In this document: positions 5,919 through 13,319 of the stretch, in pieces
How positions within the stretch are numbered: position 1 is the first letter of the stretch
Layout: the number at the start of each line of letters is the position of its first letter
Origin: Spirochaetales bacterium
Lineage (GTDB): Bacteria; Spirochaetota; Spirochaetia; ARS1246
DNA: 13,383 nt
Direction of reading: 5' to 3'
Assembly (NCBI GenBank): GCA_016930115.1
Contig: JAFGHN010000327.1
Span: forward strand, 1-13,383
The notes under the pieces: generated by a model
The model's database searches: none
Told to the model about the DNA's origin: nothing
The model's input: the letters and a program-made list of their open reading frames with translations, nothing else
Made by a program: the position numbers and the translations under genes

Positions 5919-8329
5919 TCAAAGAGCACCGCGTGGTTTTCATGGCAGGTGAACAGTATCGTTTGTACTTTCAGCGCGTATCTGCCGAGGGCGGATGAGG
6001 CCCGAGGCCTCCTGGTGTCATCCATATCGACAAGGGGATCATCCATCATGATGAATCCATCCGAATCTTTCAGGAAATAGTCGGCCATCGCGAGCTTCAA
6101 CGCGAGGGCGAACCCGTCCTTCGTCCCCGAGGAGAGTTGATCAAAGGTAAGGAAAGTCCCGTCGGCCCTGAGCAGTCCGTCGGGTAAATCGTCGGAGAAC
6201 CTGCTCGTGCGGTATCTTCCCCCGGTTATCTCGTTGAGATTCTCTTCGAAAGCACGTTTCAGGCCTGCGGAAATCTCGATTTCCTGCGTCGACAGAAGCT
6301 CTTCTGTCTTTGCCAGCACCCTGTCGAGCGCCGCCGCCTGCTTCAGCACCCGCTCAAACCGCGCCTGGGCAACTTCAAGCCTCAAGGCCGTCCCCTCTGC
6401 AGAATCATCAGGCATACCCGCCAATAGCTCGGCTTTCCTCGTTTTTGCTTCGAGGATGCAGTCTGCAAGCTCGTCTCTCCTCGAGCGGAAACGGCTGCAG
6501 GCTTCCACAAAGGAAGCCCAATCATCGAAACCGTCAGGCAGGCCAGGCTCGTTTTCAAGGCGTCCGGTGAGCCTTTTCTTCTTTTCCCGGTCGTCCACGA
6601 GCAGATTGAGCAAGGCATCGCGGGTGCCGTATTGGGACTCGAAGTCTTCAAGCTTCCGCTCGAGTGAGGATCCCTCTTTTGCCAGCTCCTTGATCGCAAG
6701 TTCGGTTGTGGTGAGCTCCCTCTGGACCTCTTCGATGGCCCGCGCCGGCGCTTTACCCGCCGGAGAGTTGAGCTCCGCCTCGAGCTCATCGATGGTGTGC
6801 CCCCCAAGCGCGGCCTGCAGCATTCCTTCGGCCACCTCAACTTCCCTCTGCAGCTCTACGTATAGACGATGCCGTTCGGCCGCTTCTTCGACGGAGTGTA
6901 CGCCGATAGACGCGAGCATATCGCCGAGAGCGTTTTTTGCTTTCCGGTACTCCGCCCGGAGGGATTCAACATCGGTATCTCCCGGCCCGGCGATCACGGT
7001 GAAATCGGGGTGATCGACGGATACCGGTCCCCCGTACCTGGAGGAGAACTCCTTGCCGTCTTCAATAACCACCCCTTTTGAGTCTTCAATACCGCTCTGT
7101 ATTTTCAGTTCGACCTTTCTCTTCGCCCGGATAGTCAACGACAGCGAGCCGCCCCGGGATTCCCGTTCCAGGTCCTTGATCCGGCTCTCCAGAGCCTTGA
7201 GCGCATCATAGCTTTCGCCGGGGAGCGCGGCTTCGCTCGTCATCTCTCGCCGGGCCGCGTCGGCTTTCCCGAGGCATTCCTTCACCGTTTTGATTTTTGC
7301 TTCCACCGTCTCGAATCTGACACGTTTCCGATCGTACTCGCGCGTTGCGTCGAGCTCCCCGGTCAAGGTGCCCACCGCCGTTTTCTTCTCACCGACAATC
7401 CTGGTGATTTCTTCCCGCCGGGCAAGGGCTGCGGGCCACTCTTCATAGACGGCGCCGTGGCGCGATTCCAGCGCCTCGAGACGTTCGATCTCACGTAACG
7501 TGTCTGCCCTCACGGCGGCGAATTTCGCCGCTCTTTCATTGCTCGCCAGGAAGACGGTTATCTCATCGTATTCACGGCGGGCGGACTCGAGATCGCCGGC
7601 TATGCGGGCAAGCTCATCCTCAGCGGCGGTGATCGCCTCGAGATCACGCCTGAGCTCTTCGGCCGCGTACCATTCGGTTACAATCGTCCCGCAACCCTGC
7701 TTCCATGGATTCGCGATTCCCCGGCCCTGCTCAGGGCCGCCGGCGTTCCGGTCCCACCGGCGGTAGTAATCCTCGATTTCTCTCTCAAGCCGGGCCTTGA
7801 ACCTGTCCACGTTGAATTTCGACTCACCGCTCAATGTACGCCTCAACACTTCCCGTAGATCAAAGAGCGCATCACCGGAGGTTTTCAGATCGTCCAGCAA
7901 TTTCTCCATGCCGGATTGATAGGTGAGCAGGACCGTCTGCATGACCGCCGCGGAGGCTGGCAGCAGTTGCTCCATCCGTTCGGCGAGACGGGTATCATCC
8001 GTGATGAGCGAACCGTCAGGGAGTTTCAATTCGGCTTGAGTGACGGCGCCCCACCATTTCGTCAGCGAGTAGTCGCCGCCGGCAGCGGCAAAATCGACGG
8101 ATACTTTCACGGTATCCCCACCGCTCACCGGAAGATAGCGCTCCATCTCCTTTTTGAACCGCACCTTTGAAAGTTTTGAAGAGGTAAAAAGGGCATGGAT
8201 GATGGCATTGAAGAGCGTGCTTTTCCCGGCTTCATTTTCTCCAAAAATGACGTTCAGGCCTGTGGAAAAATCGAGCTTGAGGCCCGAAACACCGGCAAAG
8301 GAATGGAGCTCAACCCGCTTGATGATCAC
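5888..8329 (-). CDS. SbcC/Rad50-like (YhaN-type) SMC-family ATPase
   Basis: An 813-aa ABC-type ATPase of the SbcC/Rad50/YhaN group, the likely partner of the SbcD-like nuclease encoded just upstream. Seen: FAGVSGLKLDFSTGLNVIFG strand leading to Walker A GENEAGKST (residues 30-38, Lys36); a Q-loop region around LLTYQSG; long charged coiled-coil-like stretches; ABC signature LSSGT (732-736); Walker B FIMMDDPL with Asp763 and Asp764; and the D-loop VDMDDTRR. Asp at the usual catalytic Glu position is, as I recall, common in YhaN-like members. The protein is shorter than E. coli SbcC (about 1050 aa) and no CxxC zinc hook is present. Instead the middle holds a short strand-rich, glycine-containing insert (about 393-450: SLTIRAKRKVELKIQSG to DHPDFTVIAGPGD). 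The start is GTG at 8329, overlapping the upstream stop as GTGA, with GGGAG about 8 bases upstream. Function in DNA end processing or repair is inferred from the family. Confidence 0.9.
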   Translation of the reverse strand: MIIKRVELHSFAGVSGLKLDFSTGLNVIFGENEAGKSTLFNAIIHALFTSSKLSKVRFKKEMERYLPVSGGDTVKVSVDFAAAGGDYSLTKWWGAVTQAELKLPDGSLITDDTRLAERMEQLLPASAAVMQTVLLTYQSGMEKLLDDLKTSGDALFDLREVLRRTLSGESKFNVDRFKARLEREIEDYYRRWDRNAGGPEQGRGIANPWKQGCGTIVTEWYAAEELRRDLEAITAAEDELARIAGDLESARREYDEITVFLASNERAAKFAAVRADTLREIERLEALESRHGAVYEEWPAALARREEITRIVGEKKTAVGTLTGELDATREYDRKRVRFETVEAKIKTVKECLGKADAARREMTSEAALPGESYDALKALESRIKDLERESRGGSLSLTIRAKRKVELKIQSGIEDSKGVVIEDGKEFSSRYGGPVSVDHPDFTVIAGPGDTDVESLRAEYRKAKNALGDMLASIGVHSVEEAAERHRLYVELQREVEVAEGMLQAALGGHTIDELEAELNSPAGKAPARAIEEVQRELTTTELAIKELAKEGSSLERKLEDFESQYGTRDALLNLLVDDREKKKRLTGRLENEPGLPDGFDDWASFVEACSRFRSRRDELADCILEAKTRKAELLAGMPDDSAEGTALRLEVAQARFERVLKQAAALDRVLAKTEELLSTQEIEISAGLKRAFEENLNEITGGRYRTSRFSDDLPDGLLRADGTFLTFDQLSSGTKDGFALALKLAMADYFLKDSDGFIMMDDPLVDMDDTRRPRASSALGRYALKVQTILFTCHENHAVLFDEKNLTRLTR

Positions 8330-9444
8330 GGCCCGGTCTCCCTGATGAGCCGGTAGGCGATCTGGGCCGCATCGGTATCGCCGCCCTCCAAAAAAGAACC
8401 GATGAGTCTGTGCGGAAACGAACCGGGAGCGAACTCATCCTCTACGGTCTCCCGGCCGACAATCTCCTCAAGGCCGTCAAGGTTGACCCTGCAGTAAAAA
8501 TAACGCTCCTTGAGCTCCTTGAGAACCGGCTGAAGCTTGGAGTATTCCTGGCGGTCGAGCGCCCCGCTCAAGGTGAGCGAGACAAGAGAGCTTTCGGGCT
8601 GCGCATCCTCAAATGCCTTGCCGATGGAGCGAACGTCTTCAACTTCCATTCTTTTCTCATAGAAACGGTAGGCGCCTGTGCTGATCCTTTTGTACGATTC
8701 GAGCTTTGCGCCGGAACACTCGAGAACCCACCCGCCTCCTTCATGCCGGCAGTCAAACCCGTCGGGCTCCGGGGCTCCCGGGATAAAGAGAAGAGGGTTT
8801 ACCGTTCCTTCGGCCGGGTACGGGCGGTGCGTGTGGCCGATAATCCACAGCTCTATGGGCGAATCTTCAAGTTGTTTCATCGTCATCGGGTAATATTCAC
8901 CGTTGAAATCGGGCGACAAACCTTCAACACTCCCGTGGGCGACACCAAGGAGCAGGCGTTTCATATCGCCGCCCTGCCTCGTTGCCTGCCCCTGCACCCA
9001 CGAAATGTTGTCTACCGCTGAATGCTTGGCGGTGCACGGTCCCGGGAATACGGTCACCTGCAAATCGAAATGGTCAAGGTCATAGGCTTGAGGATTCGAA
9101 AGCATCACCACAGGCGACGAGGCCGATTCAAGCTCCCGCACGAAATCGCCCCAGGGCTTACCTTCGGCGCCGGTGTAGAAATCGTGGTTGCCGGGAAGGA
9201 TAAGAAGGGCCGCGCCTTCAAACCGGGAGAGCAAGGCCGCCGCTCGATTAATATCGTTTCCGGATATGTTCTGTCTGTCGAAAAGATCACCCGCCACAAC
9301 GAAGAGGTCGCACTTCTCATCGTTGGCCGCTTTCACGCATCGTTCGAGTGCGCCAAACCTCGCACGGGATAGGTCTCCCCTGATATCGTCAAAGGTGGAG
9401 AATTTCATTCCAAGATGCAGGTCGGCCGTCGCGAAGATCTTCAT
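8326..9444 (-). CDS. SbcD/Mre11-like (YhaO-type) DNA repair metallophosphoesterase
   Basis: A 372-aa calcineurin-like phosphoesterase expected to be the Mn-dependent DNA nuclease subunit of an SbcCD-type complex. All metal-site motifs are visible: Asp8 and His10 (ADLHLG), Asp53 (GDLFDR), Asn86-His87-Asp88 (GNHD), His170 (VAHGS) and His204/His206 (GHTHRP). The C-terminal third (about 260-372) is expected to bind the ATPase coiled-coil base and cap the active site, as in the Mre11/SbcD family. No signal peptide is seen. ATG 9444 is 8 bp after the DsrE-like gene stop and its ribosome site is weak (GGGA close to the ATG), consistent with translational coupling. Its own stop overlaps the SbcC-like start by 4 bp, a classic arrangement for partners. 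The pairing and motifs make the family certain; whether it is closer to SbcD or YhaO is not. Confidence 0.93.
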   Translation of the reverse strand: MKIFATADLHLGMKFSTFDDIRGDLSRARFGALERCVKAANDEKCDLFVVAGDLFDRQNISGNDINRAAALLSRFEGAALLILPGNHDFYTGAEGKPWGDFVRELESASSPVVMLSNPQAYDLDHFDLQVTVFPGPCTAKHSAVDNISWVQGQATRQGGDMKRLLLGVAHGSVEGLSPDFNGEYYPMTMKQLEDSPIELWIIGHTHRPYPAEGTVNPLLFIPGAPEPDGFDCRHEGGGWVLECSGAKLESYKRISTGAYRFYEKRMEVEDVRSIGKAFEDAQPESSLVSLTLSGALDRQEYSKLQPVLKELKERYFYCRVNLDGLEEIVGRETVEDEFAPGSFPHRLIGSFLEGGDTDAAQIAYRLIRETGP

Positions 9445-9452
9445 GTTCCCGG

Positions 9453-9800
9453 CTAAAAAGTAATTATCTCGTAACCCTCTTCAACGTAGCGCGCCATGCT
9501 TGGATGGCCCCGCATTTCCGCACACAACGGCAAATTGAGCTCGCGCACCTCGGAGATAACGCCCATTTTTTCGGCACAGGCGTTGCATACGCAATCGATA
9601 AGGTCTTTTTTCATTATCTGTTCGAACAGCTGCCCGAATTGGGCCCCCGGCCTGGTGAGCTCAGGAATGAGTTTGGTGGCGCTCCCCTCGATAACCAGTT
9701 TCACCGAGTGCCCGCGCTTTTCCATATCAAGGGTATTCAGGAGCACGTGAACGAAACACATCGGATCGCCGTTGAACGCAAAAAGCGCAAACTTTTTCAT
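9453..9800 (-). CDS. DsrE/DsrF-like small protein with clustered cysteines
   Basis: A 115-aa protein with the DsrE-fold pattern: an N-terminal strand KKFALFAFNGDP (2-13), a helix (VHVLLNTLDMEKRG), strand HSVKLVIEG (31-39) ending in the usual EGSA turn, a helix ending in IMKKDLIDCVCNACAEKMG (62-80), and the C-terminal GYEIITF strand. Members of this fold act in sulfur transfer or are uncharacterised. Cys70, Cys72 and Cys75 form a C-x-C-x-x-C cluster at the place where DsrE-type proteins often hold their conserved Cys; Cys15 and Cys93 are further candidates. There is no signal peptide, so it is cytoplasmic. ATG 9800 has a very good GGAGG 5 bases upstream. It sits 24 bp after the aminopeptidase stop and 8 bp before the SbcD-like gene. 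Nothing nearby points to dissimilatory sulfur metabolism, so its role is unknown. Confidence 0.82.
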   Translation of the reverse strand: MKKFALFAFNGDPMCFVHVLLNTLDMEKRGHSVKLVIEGSATKLIPELTRPGAQFGQLFEQIMKKDLIDCVCNACAEKMGVISEVRELNLPLCAEMRGHPSMARYVEEGYEIITF

Positions 9801-9824
9801 AACAACCTCCAGGAATTGCCGGTT

Positions 9825-12299
9825 TTACCGCGCGTTCTGTAGAGAACGATACACCGTTCGCAGCTCCCTCGCCGCTGCAATCGACTGAACGAGCGAGGGA
9901 TCACTGAATGTACAGCCGTCGAGCAAGGCGTCGAGATCCGCTTCATCCTCAGGTTCGCACACCGGGATGATTTCCGCAACCGCGACCGAGCTGGTATAGG
10001 GATGGACGGATTCAAGCTTCCCGAGATTCGCGCCAAGCCAGCCGAACAGGAACTTTCCCGCGGCCGGATTTGTGGCAAGCGAGCGGTACACATAAATTCT
10101 GTTTTGCTCGCCGATAGATTCCTCCACATAGCCAAGCACCCGGGTAAGCGCACCGGGATCCTGAAACCAGCCTGTCGCCCGGTAGAGATAGACTTTCATT
10201 TCATCAGCACTCCGGGGGTCTTCCATAATCTCCCTGAACTGGTCGAATCGTGCCGTACTCAAGTAAGCTCCGGCAAGGAACGTGGACTGGAGAAGATCGG
10301 CTTCAACCGTCTCTCCCGCCGCAAAGCTCTCGAATCGCCGCGCAAGCTCTTCGCAGACGCTTTCAGAGCCGAAGAGCACGGCCGGCCAGAGAAGCTCGGA
10401 GCGCAGAAGCACGTTGAGGTGGTCCTCACCGGCTGCAGGGGCGATGCCGATTCTGTCAATCACCGGCCCAAAGATCCGTCTTCCGGCATCAGCGATGTTT
10501 GCCCTCTTCGTTGCCGCAACTCGCCAGAGCCGGCGCAGCACCGTGGCGATACCCGTCAGCGGCAGGTACTCCCGTTCGTTTATGTAGTATTCGAGCAGAA
10601 AGTGCAAAAACTCATCCACCGTAACCTCTCGGCGCATCACGAGAGCCGACAGGTCCAGCGCAAGACCGTACCTGTCCCCGGTACCAAGCCTGCCTTCCCG
10701 GGCAAGCGCGCCCAGGCGGAGCAGATTTTCCCTTTCGTAAGCCGTATGGAAGATCCCGATCTGCCCCGCATTGAGCTTATAAGCCGAAGTTCCTTCGGGT
10801 AATTCAACGGTTGCAGTCTTTTCCTTCATCAGGAAAGAACGCCTCTCTGCTTCACCGTGATCATCGAACAGCTGCAGAGAAACCGGGATGTGCCAGACCT
10901 GTTCGCTCGCGTGCTCAAGCCAGGTGAAACGATCCTGTTCGAGCCGGAGCTTCTCTCCATGGCGTTCCGCCCTGACGAGCGGAAATCCCGGCTGACGGAT
11001 CCAGTTTTCTATCATCCCGGACGCTTCGGCGCCGGCGCCTCTGGCGAAGGATTCGAGGAATCCTGCGGTATCGGTCGATTGGTATGCAAACTCCGTCAGG
11101 TACGACCGCACACCCTTCCTGAATTTTTCATCGCCCAACCAGCAATGCGCCATCCGGAGCACAAGAGCCGCCTTGTCATAGAAGATCGGCGCCGTGGATG
11201 CGTCCACCTCAAGACTGAGGCCTTCCGGTAGCTCTATCGGTATGGTCCGGATAAGAGAATCCCGCGTGTACGCAACGATGAATCCTTCAAACAGGAAGCA
11301 CTCGTCGATACGCCGCTCCGGGAAAACCGCTTCCCCGATGAGGTACTCAAGATAGGTGGCAAAGGCCTCGTTGAGCCAGACGAAGCGCCACTCCGCCGGT
11401 GAAACCAGGTTCCCAAACCACATGTGGGCTACTTCGTGAGCGGTTATGAGGGAATTCCTCTCAAAACCACGCTCGGATGTCGTGCCGGGGACATAGAGCA
11501 ACAGGTTTTCCCTGTAGGTGATAGCGCCGAAGTTTTCCATCGCGCCAAAAGCAAAAGTGGGAATACCGATAAGATCGAGCTTGGCCATCGGATAGTCTAT
11601 ACCGGTGAAATCTTCGCAGAATGTGATTGAGGCCTTTGCGGTTTCTATCGCTCTATCGGCGTAAGCGACCTTTTCCGGCAACGCCACCGCCCGCACGGGA
11701 ACCCTGAAGTTGTCGTCTTCGATGCAGCCAAAATCGCCCACGCCAAAGAAGAGCAGATACGTCGGCATCGGAGGGGTGGCCTCAAACCTGTAGAGAGAGC
11801 CTCCCTCAACCGGTTCCACCGTTTCAACAGGAGAGTTGGATACGGCGATCGTTTCCGGCGGCGCCACAAGCTCTATCGAAAAGGGCGTGTTGTACCGCGG
11901 ATGATCAAGGCAGGGGAACGCCCTCCTCGCATAATCGCTTTCGAACTGGGTCACGGCGAGATGTTTCACCAACCCGTTCCGCTCATACGGTGAGTCGTAA
12001 AACCCAAACAGCGCGCGCTCAAGCTTGCCGTTGAACTCGAGGGAAACGGTTACTTTGCCCTCCCGCACGCCCGGACAGCGAACGGCGACGGAAGTCTCGT
12101 CCACCGTGTAGCCGCTCACGATTTCAACGCCGTCTCTCCGCACCGTACAGGCGGTAACTTCAAGACCGACGGAATCGAGCACCACTGACTCGCCGGGATG
12201 CTGCAACTGCACTTCGATGGCGACGCTTCCGCTGAAGGTGAGTTTTTCGAGGTCGGGGGCAAGTCTGACGGTGTAAGAAATCGGTGAAGTCTTGGGCAT
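9825..12299 (-). CDS. M1 family zinc aminopeptidase
   Basis: An 824-aa metallopeptidase that should remove N-terminal residues from peptides in the cytoplasm (no signal peptide seen). The N-terminal beta domain (about 1-200) precedes the catalytic domain with the substrate-binding GAMEN motif (252-256), zinc site HEVAH (288-292, His288, Glu289, His292) and the third zinc ligand Glu311 in WLNEAFATYLEYL, giving the exact HExxH-x18-E spacing of family M1. Catalytic Tyr374 lies in IFYDKAALVLRM. The C-terminal half (about 520-824) is helical and ERAP-like in layout. Length and order match eukaryote-like M1 enzymes (puromycin-sensitive or tricorn-interacting-factor type) better than E. coli PepN of about 870 aa, judged only by eye. 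The ATG at 12299 has a GGAGG 13 bases upstream, longer than usual. It is first in a likely four-gene run with the DsrE-like and SbcDC-like genes. Confidence 0.93.
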   Translation of the reverse strand: MPKTSPISYTVRLAPDLEKLTFSGSVAIEVQLQHPGESVVLDSVGLEVTACTVRRDGVEIVSGYTVDETSVAVRCPGVREGKVTVSLEFNGKLERALFGFYDSPYERNGLVKHLAVTQFESDYARRAFPCLDHPRYNTPFSIELVAPPETIAVSNSPVETVEPVEGGSLYRFEATPPMPTYLLFFGVGDFGCIEDDNFRVPVRAVALPEKVAYADRAIETAKASITFCEDFTGIDYPMAKLDLIGIPTFAFGAMENFGAITYRENLLLYVPGTTSERGFERNSLITAHEVAHMWFGNLVSPAEWRFVWLNEAFATYLEYLIGEAVFPERRIDECFLFEGFIVAYTRDSLIRTIPIELPEGLSLEVDASTAPIFYDKAALVLRMAHCWLGDEKFRKGVRSYLTEFAYQSTDTAGFLESFARGAGAEASGMIENWIRQPGFPLVRAERHGEKLRLEQDRFTWLEHASEQVWHIPVSLQLFDDHGEAERRSFLMKEKTATVELPEGTSAYKLNAGQIGIFHTAYERENLLRLGALAREGRLGTGDRYGLALDLSALVMRREVTVDEFLHFLLEYYINEREYLPLTGIATVLRRLWRVAATKRANIADAGRRIFGPVIDRIGIAPAAGEDHLNVLLRSELLWPAVLFGSESVCEELARRFESFAAGETVEADLLQSTFLAGAYLSTARFDQFREIMEDPRSADEMKVYLYRATGWFQDPGALTRVLGYVEESIGEQNRIYVYRSLATNPAAGKFLFGWLGANLGKLESVHPYTSSVAVAEIIPVCEPEDEADLDALLDGCTFSDPSLVQSIAAARELRTVYRSLQNAR

Positions 12300-12433
12300 A
12301 TTTTGGGGAAAACCTCCAGTTCATGACGGCGCCCGCAGCGCAGGCAGGCAGGCGTTTGATGGTTGATTCTAACCTGTATCAGGAAAATATTACATCCGGA
12401 GCCTTGGAGAAACGGCATGAGAACCACCGGGTG

Positions 12434-12463
12434 TTGATCAGCGCCGGTCTAAACTGCTACAAA
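12434..12463 (+). promoter_or_regulatory. Possible sigma70-type promoter for thrH
   Basis: TTGATC (12434-12439) and TACAAA (12458-12463) are 18 bp apart, each matching the consensus at 4 of 6 positions, and would give a leader of roughly 35 bases before the thrH ATG. This is the best pair seen in the 204-bp divergent gap 12300-12503. On the opposite strand only a lone TAGAAT (12371-12366) resembles a -10 box for the aminopeptidase gene, without a good -35. Predictive value is low. Confidence 0.25.
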
Positions 12464-12503
12464 GTATAGCAAGCAAACCGTTTCGAATTATTCGGGAGGA
12501 GAA

Positions 12504-13133
12504 ATGCATCTAGTCTGCCTTGATCTGGAAGGGGTGCTGGTACCGGAAATATGGATAGCTTTTTCCGAGGCTACCGGCATAAAGGAACTTCGCCTGACCA
12601 CGCGGGACATTTCGGACTACGACGTACTGATGAAACGCCGTATTTCGATTCTCAAAGAAAACGGATTGAAGCTGCCCGATATCCAGCGGGTGATTGAGAC
12701 GATGGAGCCTTTACCGGGCGCGGAAGACTTCTATAAGAAACTGAGAGCGATAAGTGAAGTGATCATCCTGTCGGACACTTTCACGCAGTTCGCCGGGCCG
12801 CTGATGAAAAAACTTGCGAATCCCACCTTATTCTGCAATAGCCTCGATATCGGTGACGACGGTACGGTTGTCGGATACACTCTCAGAATCAAGGATGGAA
12901 AACGAAAGGCGGTTGAAGCCTTCAATACAATCGGTTTTGAGGTTGTGGCCTCCGGCGATTCGTACAACGATCTGAGCATGCTCAAAACGGCCGCCCGGGG
13001 CGTCCTGTTTCGGCCGCCGGATTCGATCAAAGATGAATACCCGCAGTTCCCCGCTGCTTACGATCACGATGAGCTTTTCACCTTCATCTCGGCAGCGATA
13101 AAAGAGATAAGCGGCGGCGCCCGCAAAAGTTGA
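12504..13133 (+). CDS. thrH: Phosphoserine phosphatase/homoserine phosphotransferase ThrH
   Basis: A 209-aa HAD-superfamily enzyme of the ThrH family, which dephosphorylates phosphoserine and can pass the phosphoryl group to homoserine, linking serine and threonine synthesis and able to stand in for ThrB or SerB. HAD motif I is DLEGV with nucleophile Asp7 and general acid/base Glu9; motif II is Ser90 in VIILSDTF; motif III Lys is in KDGKRKAV (Lys133 or Lys135); motif IV is GDSYND (Asp152, Asp156). The ThrH-specific stretches PEIWIAFSEATGI, LRLTTRDISDYDVLM, IQRVIETMEPLPGA and SDTFTQFAGPLMKKL are all present, separating it from ordinary SerB. Length is that of the family. ATG 12504 has a strong GGGAGGA just upstream. 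No other amino acid biosynthesis gene is in the window. The stop codon lies inside the left copy of a direct repeat made by a small inverted-repeat element, but the protein is intact. Confidence 0.95.
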   Translation: MHLVCLDLEGVLVPEIWIAFSEATGIKELRLTTRDISDYDVLMKRRISILKENGLKLPDIQRVIETMEPLPGAEDFYKKLRAISEVIILSDTFTQFAGPLMKKLANPTLFCNSLDIGDDGTVVGYTLRIKDGKRKAVEAFNTIGFEVVASGDSYNDLSMLKTAARGVLFRPPDSIKDEYPQFPAAYDHDELFTFISAAIKEISGGARKS

Positions 13134-13134
13134 A

Positions 13135-13263
13135 TGTAGTGATCCGAATCCTGTTGACTGGCTCTGGCAAGCACGTAAAAGGCGACAAAATAGCGCTTGG
13201 GAGCCAGTTTTTGCCTCCAAAAAGCAGAATTTCCATGAGTTCAACAGGATTCGGATCACTACA
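13135..13263. mobile_element. MITE-like non-autonomous element, 129 bp
   Basis: Perfect 23-bp terminal inverted repeats lie at 13135-13157 (starting TGTAGTGATCC) and 13241-13263 (ending GGATCACTACA), with an 83-bp centre too short to encode a transposase and holding no convincing reading frame. A 9-bp direct repeat abuts both ends. Size, perfect ends and target duplication fit a miniature inverted-repeat transposable element that a full-length insertion sequence elsewhere in the genome would move. A 9-11 bp duplication is compatible with IS4-like transposases among others, but I cannot name the parent. The perfect ends suggest a recent insertion or selection on the hairpin. It sits exactly at the thrH stop codon and 56 bp before the next gene, and it carries an internal terminator-like hairpin. 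The alternative, a plain long terminator, would not explain the flanking direct repeat. Confidence 0.78.
13157..13212 (+). terminator. Terminator-like hairpin inside the MITE-like element
   Basis: ACTGGCTC (13157-13164) pairs perfectly with GAGCCAGT (13201-13208). Inside that stem a second helix CAAGC (13168-13172) with GCTTG (13195-13199) extends it, and a T run (13208-13212) follows directly. This is a good rho-independent terminator shape, although the apical loop is large (22 bases). It would end transcription from thrH, so the element may have supplied or replaced the gene's terminator. Confidence 0.45.
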
Positions 13264-13319
13264 AAAGTTGAAACGATATGGGCAGCTGTAGGCGCGCGGT
13301 CATGAGAGGAGCCGGCACG

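Larger units (their letters stand above)
13126..13272. repeat. 9-bp direct repeat flanking the inverted-repeat element (target-site duplication)
   Basis: AAAGTTGAA occurs at 13126-13134 and again at 13264-13272, immediately outside the two ends of the inverted-repeat element. The identity can be stretched to 11 bp (CAAAAGTTGAA) because the element's right end happens to finish in CA, so the true duplication is 9 to 11 bp. The left copy contains the thrH stop TGA. A duplication touching both ends of perfect terminal repeats is the signature of transposition. Confidence 0.8.

Noticed and set aside
6207..7013. 268-aa plus-strand open frame, very serine-rich
   Set aside because: Antisense shadow of the coiled-coil part of the SbcC-like gene; low-complexity Ser/Arg composition is typical of an antisense translation.
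10002..10802. 266-aa plus-strand open frame
   Set aside because: Antisense to the C-terminal half of the M1 aminopeptidase; no domain features and no ribosome site.
12828..13259. 143-aa minus-strand open frame covering the thrH 3' end and the inverted-repeat element
   Set aside because: Mostly antisense to thrH and starting within the repeat element; considered as a possible element-encoded protein but shows no transposase-like motif.
13135..13263. The inverted repeat after thrH as a plain terminator or CRISPR/REP-type repeat
   Set aside because: Arms 83 bp apart are too distant for a simple terminator stem, there is only one unit so it is no array, and the flanking 9-bp direct repeat is better explained by transposition.
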